In this document: one piece after another, positions 22,557 through 33,114 of the stretch | How the letters are laid out: each line of letters opens with the position of its first letter | Position numbering within the stretch: position 1 is the stretch's first letter | NCBI RefSeq assembly: GCF_043290135.1 | Contig: NC_134700.1 | Span: 83,246,500 to 83,310,499 of the forward strand | Direction: 5' to 3' | DNA length: 64,000 nucleotides | From: Rhipicephalus microplus | Taxonomy: Eukaryota; Arthropoda; Arachnida; Ixodida; Ixodidae | The notes under the pieces: model-generated | Databases searched by the model: none | Told to the model about the DNA's origin: nothing | The model's input: the letters and a program-made list of their open reading frames with translations, nothing else | Translations under genes and position numbers: made by a program

Positions 22557-23050
22557 ACGAACTTTGGTGACGAGCGCTTTGGTAAAACTGTAATGATGGA
22601 AATGGTACTGCACATACCGAATCGCACATGCCGATTAGAAACGTGCCTCACACATCATGATTCATTTGAGAAGTGGTATAGAAATACATCTCAATTCTGG
22701 CATATCTGAATTGAAACACTATTGTTTCCTGATTATCGTGGTGAGCTCAGAATGCTCATTTGGGCAGCTACAAGCTCAGCTATTTTATCACACTGCTACC
22801 AGCGATCGCTCGTTTGCACGCTGAGCTGGAAACAACAAAGCACGTTCTCCGTCGGCAGGGTCAATGGCCATCTGGCTCATGATGTCACCTGAAGTGCGTG
22901 CCTATTGGTAGCGGCTCGTCTGCATCCGCCCTAGAGGGGAAAATGCCGCTGCCTTTTAAAGTTGTTCCCGACTATAGTAAGCGTCGTACGCTATCGACGT
23001 TTGGGCTCCAGACTCTTGCAATTTCTTTGATGTCATCCAGTCGTTTTTCG
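22557..23050. other. Unassigned intron sequence
   Basis: No domain or terminal repeat recognised between the hAT-like element and the next Tigger remnant. Confidence 0.45.
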
Positions 23051-23870
23051 TGGCGGTGAGATGAACATTTGCTACAAATGAGAAAAAAGTCAGCGTTGTG
23101 ATAAAACAAACTAGTCAGCAATGTGACCTCTCAACTCCGTCAAATAAATAAAAATATTCTCACATGGTATGAGAAACCTCGCAAAGGACCTGGCTGGAAT
23201 TTCTCACTTTGCTCCTTGAACATAATGAAGGCCTGGAGCTTGCGACTGGTGGTGCAAGCAGCTAGGCAAACTGTTAAGCCTCGCAGAGCACATCCAGTGT
23301 TCGCAATCCTAATGGTGCTTTCGCGAACTCATTGTTTGCCTTGTTGGTGGGGTTGTCTATTCACAACATCGTCTGATCCATGTTCGCCATGTTATACAAC
23401 ATGTAGCTTAGTGCCATCGAAGTGACTTCGGAGAAGACTGAAAAGCACTTGTTGCCTCTGAAAGTTCCTTGGGCGTCTTCTGGCTCTCGTTCGTAGCACG
23501 CCACATTGCCACGCCAAACCACTGTTTCCAGCAATTTGTGTAATGGCTGGAGGCTACGAAGTTTCCCAACTGCACGCTGTTGGCAATTTTTACGGCCTCT
23601 TCGGAAAGAATCCGGTTGCTGGGTGCATCGTCCACATGTTTGCTGAACACTGGTGCGCCGTTACTGAGCTTTTGCGAAGTTTTGCCTTTCTGTTGTTTAG
23701 CTGCAGCAAATTATCGAAATTCTTCTCCGATTGCCGTATCTGCATCTGGTCGAGCTTGAAATGTCGAGATGTCTAGTGCATGTTCTTGCTTTTCCCTTGA
23801 TGCCATCAAATAACCTCGATTTCCTTTGCCACTGTGTAGGACTGCATAGGCATAGCTGACGTCTCACCTC
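23051..23870 (-). pseudogene. Pogo/Tigger transposase remnant with CENP-B-type helix-turn-helix
   Basis: The minus strand at 23650-23425 reads SNRILSEEAVKIANSVQLGN, then FVASSHYTNCWKQWFGVAMWRA, matching the second (CENP-B/Tc5-type) helix-turn-helix of Tigger transposases. Further on (about 23350-23180) LAACTTSRKLQAFIMFKEQ resembles the start of the DDE_1 domain. It could be the N-terminal half of the element whose C-terminal half lies at 19063-19732, split by the hAT-like insertion, but frame decay prevents proof. Confidence 0.6.
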
Positions 23871-24352
23871 AAACACAATGCAACAAATGGCGCAAAGCAT
23901 GCGCAGAACAATTGGGCTGCAATGCAAAGCAGTGTTATGGCAGCCAGCAGGGCCGCAAAAAAAAAAAACACAATACTTGTAGAAAAATTAATGGAAACTT
24001 TTTTGTCAACTGGATCTCGCAGGCCACTGTTGCCTGGGCACGTTGTGGCGGGGGGGGGGGGGGGGGGGGTGCACTAGCTCAGAATTTTATGGTACTGGCA
24101 CGGGCGGGAGGACAGGAGCAAACCTGGGGAGCTTTTGGACGGGAATAAACAGTTGTGTTGTGTTGGCCGTGAGCCACAATTAGCATGGTCTCAGCTCCAC
24201 TTTTTTTGGCAGCATGTAAGAGGCTTCTTTGCTTTCACAGGTCCGCTAGCGCTGTGGTCTTGCTTCAGAGTGGTGTTAGACATAGCCACAACTTGCGAAG
24301 CAAAAAGCTCAGTTGCAATGTGCACTTGGCCGTGAGGCCGAATGTCTCAAAG
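23871..24352. other. Unassigned sequence with a 20-base poly-G tract
   Basis: Contains A12 near 23957 and an uninterrupted run of about 20 G at 24050-24069. No coding signal. The G run is a likely place for sequencing or assembly error. Confidence 0.6.
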
Positions 24353-24500
24353 TACACTTAAACCTCATTATAACAAAGGCCACATGCTACAAAAAGTACT
24401 TCGTTATACCCAAAAATTTATTATAAGCATATACTCTTAGCACTATAATTATGGCAAAGCTATTCCTTGCTTACTTCGTTATAATCGATAATTTCTTATA

Positions 24501-26290
24501 GTTGAGCTCACTTATAACGATCCCACTTAAAACGAGCTTTTGCTAGAAACAAATGATGCCTGCGTGACCATGGAAATAGGCATTGATTCAATGTCATAAA
24601 ATTACTCTTACAATGAACCTCTCCGAGTGCCGCCAACAGGTTACAGCAAACGGAGTCTGCGCTTTGTCGACTTCGCATGACCACACTTTCGACTGCTGAT
24701 AAGTCATCAGGAAGGCGCCTATAGATTTTCGTTGTTAATCGCTGACCCTGCCTCCACAGCCGTCTAGTTGTTGCTCTTCCTGACCATCTTTTGTTACGCA
24801 TCCCTCCATACTTTGTTTCCCAATTACTCTGACCAGCCCGCATTGTCGCTAGATGAGGCTCGTGTTTTCACACTGCCACCAATCTTTTAAAGACCGGTTA
24901 GGTCAGCAGAGTGCTCGGCCCCCAACTGTACCCGATCGTCTGTGTCTTGTCTGGATCGATGTCATATCTTTCCAGTGCACGTGCCTGCGCTACCTCACCG
25001 ACTTGGATTTTTCGCGATGCATTCCATGTTTAGGACCTTTCTTTTTTGCTCACTTCGCACTTTGCTCAGCATGCCATGTGCACGCATGTGAAAGCATTAA
25101 AAAATGGCTCTTTCAAGGAACATATTGCAAATTATCGGAGTCGGCAGTGCCGCGCAAGCCCGCCGTTGCCACAATGTGGATTTTAAATATGTACGCGCAG
25201 ACCTCTCTCTTAAGTTTTTCAAAGCGTGAGTTGGGCGTTCTGTTAACCTTTATAGCAAGCTGTCCAGACTGCCTTTTTCCTGCGTGTTCTGATTTTCAAG
25301 GTTGCGTTCCCGCCGTACGCTCCCTTCTCTTCACTCTATCGTAAGTCCTTGCCAGTCTTCATCACTCCGCAATACCAGCTACGCTGGTGATGCCGGCTTG
25401 AATTCAGAAGTTTTTTTCTGGCTAGAAACGCGCATAGAGCAGTTCCACGCATCCTGGCTTATATGTCGCGTGTCTTGCTCGCTGTTGCTGTGCGTGGATT
25501 GTCAGGATGGTAGACGGGAAGCCCTCTGCGCTTTTCCTGGTGCTCAACACAACGTCTAAAAGTGCGACCCTCTGGCTTGGGCACAATCTGTGGGTTTAAG
25601 ACCCTTATGTGCCCCGTTCCGTAGCGCTTGATCATAGCTGTTGACTGCGCGGCAGCCAACTTGCCACTTCAGACGTCCCTGTATATTCAGCTGTGGAGAT
25701 GGTGAAGGCATTGTGGGCAGAGGTGGTGGCTAAGATGTATGTGAAAGGCAAGGCCAACTTCGCGTACGTTGAGCCCGATGCCGATCCTAAAGCTTCCGAG
25801 CAGGACCACTCTGGCGGGGATTTGTGGCAGCGCGTTGTTGAATCTGACATGGAAGGGTGGGACATCTGCTGCGATGATTTCATTACGTTTTATGATGATG
25901 CCCACACTATGAAACTGTGCACGAATGAGGGCATTGTGAATGAAGCACACAGCAAAAGCGATTTGAACAAATCGAATGGCGAGGACGACGAAATTTTGGA
26001 GCCAGAGCCCGCAAGCCTGCTTGTAGCAATTAGCTACATTAATTAATAACCTCTGGAAGCTCGCTTATGCCACGACTTCGGCGAAAAGCATGCTGCCGCT
26101 TTAAATTAACTTGAAACTACCTTTATCGCTCCTGTTCTTTGAAACATGTGCATTAGACTTTTTTGTGAAAAAAGAAATTGCGTTTTCACTCGCAACTTTT
26201 TTTAAAGCTGTGTTTCATTTACTACGAACTTCGAGATACATCGAACGTATTCTGCGTCATGCTCAAGTTTGTTAAAAGCTGGCTCGTCTG
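24501..26290 (+). mobile_element. Tigger-like DNA transposon T1
   Basis: The termini GTTGAGCTCACTTATAACG (24501) and, on the minus strand from 26290, CAGACGAGCCAGCTTTTAAC are flanked by TA on both sides (24499-24500, 26291-26292). Its interior is collinear with the element at 31399-32971 along most of its length, so they are two copies of one family. It carries a C-terminal transposase fragment at 25693-26046. Confidence 0.72.
25693..26046 (+). pseudogene. Tigger-like transposase C-terminal fragment (T1)
   Basis: A 117-codon open frame, MEMVKALWAEVV, then GGDLWQRVVESDMEGWD, FITFYDDAHTMKLCTNEGIV and an acidic tail. It resembles the acidic C-terminal end of pogo/Tigger transposases (xMVKxAWxEV followed by a D/E-rich region). 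The catalytic DDE core is missing, so this is debris even though the frame is open. Confidence 0.6.
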
Positions 26291-26383
26291 TATATCGGTC
26301 TGTTATGTAGAGGTTTGAGCGTCTATTCTTCTGGATTGCGAGTGCAAAGAATTGCCCACAGAGGTCTTCATCACAAGGTCTGA

Positions 26384-27455
26384 AGTGTAACCCTAATTAT
26401 ACGGCTCTCAGCGGACCGCGCAAAAACCGTCGCATAATCCGGGCGTCGTATAATCGAATAACTAAGATGACACCCAGTGACACTAGGCCTTGCCCAAAGA
26501 ACGTTTGCAGACCACTTGAATAAGCCCATGGCACAACCTTGTGTCTCTGCAAAGAAGGTTGATAAAATATACTTGCCAGCAGCAACTAATGGCACTGTTA
26601 CTTAGTTGAATTAGACACCCATCTTTATTGTTAACCTTAAAAAAATGGAATCCAACACACATCTCTCTACCAATAAACAATTGGAAAACTGCTTGCGCGC
26701 CAAAACGAAACTGAGACCGCCTTGCCAACAGCCTCCTGTCAGAGGTGTCAAACACAGAGTCATCGCTATCACATAATGGCGACGAACCACGAGTTTGCAT
26801 AGAATGCCTTTTTGTACAACTGAGACGTGCATGTTGTAATTTGTAGGCTTGTGAAGTGCAACTAGTGATGTGTCACTGTTATTGTAAACATTGACGTCAA
26901 GTGAAAGCAATTTTGCATGGCGACAACAGCTGCGTCGCGCCCTTATGCGTGCACAAGCCTGTGACGGCGAGTGTGACCAGGGCAGAAAATCAGCTGCATG
27001 CTGACCAGAAAAAGTTTTCATAGACCGAAAACGTAAGACTATCAGCTTTTCGGCCAGCTGAAACTACTCTGGGTGGATACAGTTTTACTAGGTAACGACC
27101 CCGAATACGTATGTACGTGATCGAGGCGTATGTGGAGGCACATGAAATACATTTTCCATTCTAAGAAGACACCCTGTCTCACTAGTCTCTACCTTTCCAA
27201 TCATCAACATTAGGGGAATTCAAATTCATATTTTGAACGTGTGAATATTTGGTTGACATTTAGTTTGAGTGAAGGTGGTTTTTTCTTTCAGGCGGCATTT
27301 GAAAGTCGCCATAAAATGCGGGGTTGGCAAAAACTGCTTCGTATAACCAAGGTTCTTAGTACATTATTTCATGGAGGTTTTGGTGGGATCGAACCGATTT
27401 GTCATAAAATGAGGGTCGTTGTGGAACTGGAGGATGTATAATTGAAGTTCCACTG
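26384..27455. mobile_element. Probable Tigger-like element T3
   Basis: The left end AGTGTAACCCTAATTATACG (26384) and right end, minus strand from 27455, CAGTGGAACTTCAATTATAC are similar inverted termini; TA follows at 27456-27457. The interior of 1.07 kb has no clear domain. Lower confidence than its neighbours because the termini match at only about 70%. Confidence 0.45.
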
Positions 27456-28614
27456 TACCTGTAACAACGGGTCCAACGAGTCAATCCTATTACTGTGGAT
27501 CCGAGACACGTATGTGCGATGTTAGAGACAAGACCAGTGCGGTACGTTATCGTATTCTTATTTTTTTATTCATAATAGCCTACAGGCCCCGGAGAGCATT
27601 GAGTAGTGGGGGTTACAGAAAATTTACCATAAATAAAGCCTGAAAAGCAACTGCAACAAAGAAAAAAAAAAGAAAAATTATAAAATGGAAGAGAAAAGAA
27701 CAAGCGTTGTAATACACCGTAGTAAAGCATCTTTATACAAAAACCAAGGGAACATATAAACTTGCAAATGCTCCCGAAATTTCACAGGGTCTCTTAAGGA
27801 AACATTCTCATCAGGAAGACTGTTCCAAAGTGCAATGGTGCGCGGCAAAGCAGAATTATTGAAAGACAGTGTGTGACCGAAAATGCGTCTGAAACTGAGA
27901 TGATTATGAAGATGACATGAAGTACGCGAAGGAATTTCAATCGAGAGACGACTGGTCTAAGAGTTGTAGTGGTGTTTATGGAAAATGCATAGGAGGGTGA
28001 CAAAGCGGCGATAATCAAAGTTAAGGAGGGCAATATTGCGTTTGATTTGGGTGATGCTGGAATAGCAATTGTACTTCGAAGTTGTGAAGCGGGCTGCGCG
28101 ATTTTGGATGGATTCAACTTTATCTGTGTTCATGAAGAGAGCAGATAGATGAAGCGTATTCCAATTGAGGGCGTACGAAGGTTAGATAGGCCTGTCGCCG
28201 TATGAAAGAAGGTGAATGATACGGATTCCCGGGCAAGAATTCCAAGGTTTTATTAGCTTTCGTGCATACCTTTGCGATGTAACTACACCAGGTAAGATTA
28301 GAACAAAGATGAACGCCAAGATATTCGTATGTAGATGAACGGGGAATTACAGCGAAACAGACAGAGTAAGGAAAACAAAAAAACACGTTTTTTACAATTG
28401 AAAGAAAGTATGCAGCACTTAGATGTGTTAAGCTTCATTTGCCATTGGTCACACTATTGATTAAATATGTCGGGGTCTTGTTGCAATAATAATCGGTCTT
28501 GTTCAGAGTTACTGGTCCTATACACTACAAAGTCATTTGCAAAAAGACGAACCGAAGAAGAGATGTTACAAGGCAAATAATTAATATAAATGAGAAAAAG
28601 AAGACAGCCTAATA

Positions 28615-29720
28615 CACTCAAGCCTTGTTATAACGAAGTTGAAGGGGAGCCACAATTATTTCGTTATATCTATTATTTCGTTTTATCGATTATAACAGTT
28701 TGTGGCAATGTATGCTCAGATGGGCGCACACCTATAAGCATGCAAAGAAGGAAACCGCCTTGCGGCCCGATGTACCGCTAGGCGACCACGCGTGCGACGG
28801 AAAATAAACACAGTGAAACCTTATTAATTCAAACAAGCTTAATTCGAACTTTCAGGGAATTCAAACTCACACTGAGGTCCCGTCAAAGCTATGTGTATTC
28901 CAATGGGTATTCTATGTGAGGTCCCGTCAAAGCTATGTGTATTCCAAAACGCCCTGTAATTTGAATGCGCAAGCACTTGCGACGGTTAATTTGAACATAT
29001 CGCGCTCAGAAAATGCTCTCAGCACCATGCCCAATCTCGCGGCGGAACCTCTCAACTCTGCGCGCCAAGAAGGAAAAGAAGGAAAGGAAAGAAAAGACTG
29101 GGGCGGATTGTTTGCTCTCTCTCAAATGCCGATCTGCGATTGGGGCGTGTGCCACGCTTCTCCCTTTTCCTTCTTTGCACATAGAGACCCTTCTCTTTTC
29201 AAGGCCGCGCGCGTAGAGAGAGGAAAAATAACAAAACAAAGCTGTCGCAGAGAGTCCTTCTTTCTTGGTGCAGAGTATGGTCCCTAGTGCAGAGGGTAGC
29301 AGCGGAGACACAGTCGTTACCGTAGTGCTTAAGGCATGGAGAGGGAAATCGCTTTGCACCGCCGCGCCACTTCTCGGTCATGTGACCCACTGAGCGCTTC
29401 CTCAGTCCTCTCCGCTGGCTGTGTGAGGAGGACAGCTCTCTTGGCCGCGCATGGCGTGGCTGTAAGGTCGGTGCGGTAGTTTTGAAAGAGATGCGCCGAA
29501 CAAGCGTCAAACTCTGCAGAAAACAATATACTTAACACGCTACGGTCGTTCTTTTTATAGACTAATTTAGTTTGTTATATCCATGTACCGGTCAATTTTA
29601 CTTCCTTACAACAAAGTTTAAAATGCATGGTTTTCAATGAAGTGTTCAAGGGGAATTTAATTTACTTCGTTATACACATTATTTCGTTATACCCCATTAC
29701 GTTATTACGAGGTTTGAGTG
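28615..29720. mobile_element. Tigger-like MITE family M, copy 2
   Basis: Termini CACTCAAGCCTTGTTATAAC (28615) and, on the minus strand from 29720, CACTCAAACCTCGTAATAAC, with TA at 28613-28614 and 29721-29722. It lies exactly between the GVPQ and LLFLIYIN motifs of the CR1-like reverse transcriptase. Another element with CAGTGAAACC termini is nested inside it from about 28811. Confidence 0.8.
28811..29520 (+). repeat. Nested repeat with AATTCGAA-type end and a 44-bp direct duplication
   Basis: It starts CAGTGAAACCTTATTAATTC (28811). A segment of about 32 bp (GTCCCGTCAAAGCTATGTG is its core) occurs at 28877 and again 44 bp downstream at 28921. A copy of the same family in reverse orientation lies at about 34800-35180, ending GAAGTTCGAATTAACAAGAC. 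Its right end inside the host element is unclear, so it may be truncated. Confidence 0.5.
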
Positions 29721-30033
29721 TACACTACACTGGGGTACACCTGATGAGACAAATGAAGTAGATGAGCTAAAGTTATTGACAAATGTGAACTGCTGTTGAT
29801 TAGATAAAAAATTCCCGAGCCAAGATAGTGTTGATGGGTCGAGTCTAAGGGCCGATAGTTTAGCTATTAGGCGACAATGGGCAGCTCTGTCGAATGCTTT
29901 CACAAAGGTGAGAAAGATGCAATCAATGATTTTATTATTATTCATACCGTTATGTAAATCTGACGTAAATTCGAATAGTTGGGTATCGCACGATAATGTT
30001 TTCCGAAAACCATGTTGATTTACAAAGAAGTTA

Positions 30034-31153
30034 CCGTATTTACTCGATTCTACCACGCCCTCGATTGTAACGCGCACCCGATTTCCACGAAGAAAAAAAA
30101 AAAAACGTAAGACATCGATTGCAACGTGCATTCATTTTTCTCGCTGGCCCGCACGATCACACCACTCGAAAAAACGACTCCTTTCGGGAGCGTCTTCCAT
30201 TTAAATATGAGGTACGACGAAGCTTGTGCCCATCTGACGTGTAACAGAGCGTTGCCGTCACTGTAGTTTTACCGTAGACCGATGTCAGCACGCGAACTTG
30301 CTTCGCCCTCTTCTTCTCGACAGTTGTGGTGCCAGGCACGTCGAAGTAAAGAGGCGTCTGATCGGCATTCCCGATTTGCCCAAGCAGGTAGCCGTTGTTG
30401 TGCCGCAAGTTTAGGACAAACCTCTGAAAACTGTGAAGCTTTTCATCGTACTCCTCCGCAAAACTTTTCGCATATGCTTGGTCGCCTTCGAAGGGAAAAG
30501 CTTTTCCTCTTCATAAAGTTAGTTAGCCAGCCCCTGCTCGCTTTAAACTGGCTTCGCATTAGCCCATTTTCTATTCTAAGGCTAACTGCATAGCCCGCAC
30601 TTAGAGCAATTCTGTCGTCACGGGCCGCCGTGCCGCTCGCCGCTCAAGCACATACTCGCTGAGCAGCTCTTTAATTTGCGGAAACCGACCGTGCTGTGGT
30701 CCACTGAAGCCTTTGCGTGAAGCTTTGCTGTTGACAATCTTCTGCTTTTGTTTCCGCCAGTCCCGCACGCACGTTTCGGGAACTCCGAACGACCGCGATG
30801 CAGCCCTATTTACGTCCGTTTCGGCACACGCGATGACTTTTCTTTTAAAAGCGGCACCGTGGTGCACTCGTCGAGTTTTTGGAGTCGTGCCCTTTCATGC
30901 CATCGATGCTAATGCACACCAAGATGACGAACTCCTCAGCACACGTACGAAGTGCCGCACATGGGAAACACATAGGCAGAAATGGCCGACGCGCCATGCT
31001 GACGCACGTAGGTGGCGGCCATTTCGGAATGCCGATGGCAATAGAACGACCGTATTCATTTTTTTTTTTTTCCGTACTCGATTCTAACGTGCATGCGATT
31101 TATAAACTCGCTTAACCGGAAAAAAGGTGCGCGTTAGATTCGAGTAATTACGG
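30034..31153 (-). mobile_element. Tigger-like transposon T6 inserted in the CR1-like reverse transcriptase
   Basis: Termini CCGTATTTACTCGATTCTA (30034) and, minus strand from 31153, CCGTAATTACTCGAATCTA, with TA at 30032-30033 and 31154-31155. The insert sits between the SHLES and NNFFVNQHGF codons of the CR1-like frame. It carries two fragments of pogo/Tigger transposase on its minus strand, described separately. The long internal deletion explains its 1.1-kb size. Confidence 0.88.
30157..30867 (-). pseudogene. Pogo/Tigger transposase: helix-turn-helix fragment and DDE fragment
   Basis: The 30867-30601 frame (88 codons) reads AFKRKVIACAETDVNRAASR, SFGVPETCVRDWRKQKQKIV and FSGPQHGRFPQIKELLSEYV, a good N-terminal pogo/Brinker-type DNA-binding domain. 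The 30408-30157 frame reads IGNADQTPLYFDVPGTTTVE and then VRVLTSVYGKTTVTATLCYT, the start of the DDE_1 domain with the NADQTPLYFD motif. About 200 bp between them do not align, so the middle is deleted and the C-terminal part is gone. Confidence 0.82.
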
Positions 31154-31398
31154 TATTAGACTCAAGATGACTGTAAATATGGAAGGTGATGACGTGTTCA
31201 AGTAGCTTGCAAGATATGCATGTTAGCGAGATGAGGTAATAGTTACTAGCGGAGTGTTCATTTTCATCTTTAAATATCGGAATGACCTTTGCAGTCTTTC
31301 AGTCGGTGGGAAGTTGACCAGTATATAAAGACTGTTGAAAAATGTGGCATAAAATATGACTGGACGAACCAGATGTATTCTTGAATATTTTGGAAATA

Positions 31399-32971
31399 AA
31401 GTCGAGCCCACATTTAATGGCCCCAATTAAAACGAACTTTTGCTTAAAACGAACATTATCCGCGTGAGTGTGAAAATATACATTGGTTCAATGGCACAGA
31501 ATCGCACTTACAACGAACACTCCGAGTGCAGCTGATCGGTCACAGCGAACGAAGTCAGCAGTCTGCCGACTTCCCGGCAAACCAATTTCTACCACCAATC
31601 AGGCATCCGCGAGGTGCCCATACAGTCTTGTTGTTAAACGCCGACCCTGCCTCCGCGACCCTCTAGTTGCCGCTCTCCCCAACCCATGGAGGAAGGAAAG
31701 TTGTTTCCTTCCTCCATGCCCTGACTGCTTTTTTTACGCACCCCTCCGTCCTTTGTCCCCCTGCTACTCTGAGCACCCCACATCGCCAGACGAGGCCCGT
31801 GTTTTCATACTGCCATCGATCTTTCGCTGGTACTGTCGTTGGCGTCGCCGGCCTGGAGTGACCAGACCATTTGCCAACATCATCCGCCACCGACTGTATC
31901 CGACAGTCTGTGTCTAGTGCACGCACGTACGCTACCCCACCGACTCTGATAATTTGCGATTCGTTTCATGTTTAGGACTTGTTTTCTCGCACTTGGCTCA
32001 GCATGCTTTCCGCACGTGTGCGGAAGCCCAAAAACGGCTGTTAATTTGCGCGGAACGAATCACGAAATATCGAAGTTCGTGAGGCCACGCAAACTCGCCG
32101 GCGCACAAAACAATTTTTTCACCACGGCCGATTCTTTGAACACCGCCGTGCGCACCAATCTAGGCGGCCACATGGGTCCACAAGTTCTGGCATGTGTGTC
32201 GCGTGTGCGCGTCTTGCTCGCTCTTGGTGTGCGTGTGTGGTCATGATGGCCGACGGGAGGACTAGCATGCTTTTTCCTGCAGCTCAACAAAACGTTGAAA
32301 GTGTGACCGCTTGGCTTGAGCGTAATCCGCGTGTTAGGTGCCGCGTTGTGAAGTGCTTGCTCATAGCTGTTGACCACCTGGCAGCTGACTTGCCGCTTTT
32401 AGCATCCCGGTATTCAGCTGTGAAGATGGTGAATATTTCGTGGGCGGCGTTGACAACATGCACGCGAGACTGTTTTCACGAGGTTGACTTCATCGAAGTC
32501 GGGCCCGATGCCGAGCCTGAAGCTTCCGAACTGCGGCGGCGATTTGTGGCAGCGCGTCGTCAACTCCGACCTGGGAGAGCGGGTGGGACATCTGTTGCAA
32601 TGGTTTAATTACGGCCGATGATGCCGACTCTGGGGAACCGTGCACGGATCAGGGCATTTTGAATGAAGTACGTGGCGAGAGCGATTTGGAGGAATCGGAT
32701 TGCGAAATCAATGAAACTTTGGAGCCAGTGCCTCATGCAGCTTATGCCACAGACCTCAGCGAACGAGCACCGTGCCATTTTAAATGAACTCGAGACCGCC
32801 CTTATCACTTCTGCTTCTCGAAACACGTGCATCACGGACTTTTCGGGGAAAAAAAGTTTGTGCTTTCATTTGCAACTTTTTTTAAAAGCTGTGTTTCATA
32901 TACTACAAACTTCGGGATACAGCAAAGGGATGCTTCGTCACGCTCAGGTTCGTTATAAGCGGGCTCGACTG
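31399..32971 (+). mobile_element. Tigger-like transposon T2 inserted in the CR1-like reverse transcriptase
   Basis: Termini AAGTCGAGCCCACATTTAAT (31399) and, minus strand from 32971, CAGTCGAGCCCGCTTATAAC, with TA at 31397-31398 and 32972-32973. The interior is collinear with T1 (24501-26290). A decayed C-terminal transposase segment (SAVKMVNISWAAL, then GGDLWQRVV in another frame) lies at about 32400-32560. It lies between GVDNT and ISKIF of the CR1-like frame. Confidence 0.82.
31685..31718. repeat. Perfect 15-bp hairpin inside T2
   Basis: CATGGAGGAAGGAAA (31685-31699), loop GTTG, TTTCCTTCCTCCATG (31704-31718). It is not present at the matching place in T1, so it arose after the two copies separated or was lost from T1. 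Confidence 0.85.
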
Positions 32972-33061
32972 TAGTATTGTCCACACCACATGATGTAGAC
33001 AAGTTTAGACCGTTTATAAGTTTAGATATGCCTTAGACAGGAACACTAATAAGGGACATGA

Positions 33062-33106
33062 TGTTGGTTTTGGGACGTTAAACCCCACATATCAATCAAT
33101 CAATAG
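33062..33106 (+). mobile_element. 45-bp 3' end of a retroposon with (ATCA)n tail
   Basis: The insert reads GGTTTTGGGACGTTAAACCC followed by CACAT and ATCA repeats, a sequence I know as a very common repeat end in tick genomes. It is flanked by a 9-bp direct repeat, GGGACATGA, at 33053-33061 and 33107-33115. An extremely 5'-truncated SINE/RTE-type insertion inside the CR1-like copy. Confidence 0.75.
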
Positions 33107-33114
33107 GGGACATG

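Larger units (their letters stand above)
24355..26321. mobile_element. Tigger-like MITE family M, copy 1 (host of another Tigger-like element)
   Basis: Left end CACTTAAACCTCATTATAAC (24355, preceded by TA), right end GAGGTTTGAGCG (26310-26321). The same terminal family (CACTCAARCCT ... GTTATAACG) bounds the element at 28615-29720. Only about 180 bp belongs to this element; the rest is the insertion at 24501-26290. Confidence 0.6.
28090..33045 (-). pseudogene. CR1/L2-like copy 2 reverse transcriptase, in four pieces
   Basis: Read from high to low coordinates on the minus strand: GVDNTISK (before the insert ending 32971), TAKVIPIFKDENEH and YYLISLTCISCKLLEHVI (31300-31156), NQHGFRKTLSCDTQLFEF and FLTFVKAFDRAAHC (30031-29860), SSGVPQCS (29723), then past the next insert LFLIYINYLP and LFANDFVVY (28612-28500), and YEYLGVHLCSNLTW with LTFVRPQLEYAS (28350-28140). 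The catalytic box reads FAND where FADD is expected, so one catalytic aspartate is replaced by asparagine. Confidence 0.82.

Noticed and set aside
24050..24069. Poly-G tract as a functional quadruplex element
   Set aside because: An uninterrupted G homopolymer of this length is more simply a microsatellite or sequencing artefact; similar G runs at 60592 also look unreliable.
24853..25344. 163-codon plus-strand ORF
   Set aside because: It lies within Tigger-like element T1, and the collinear copy T2 does not keep the frame.
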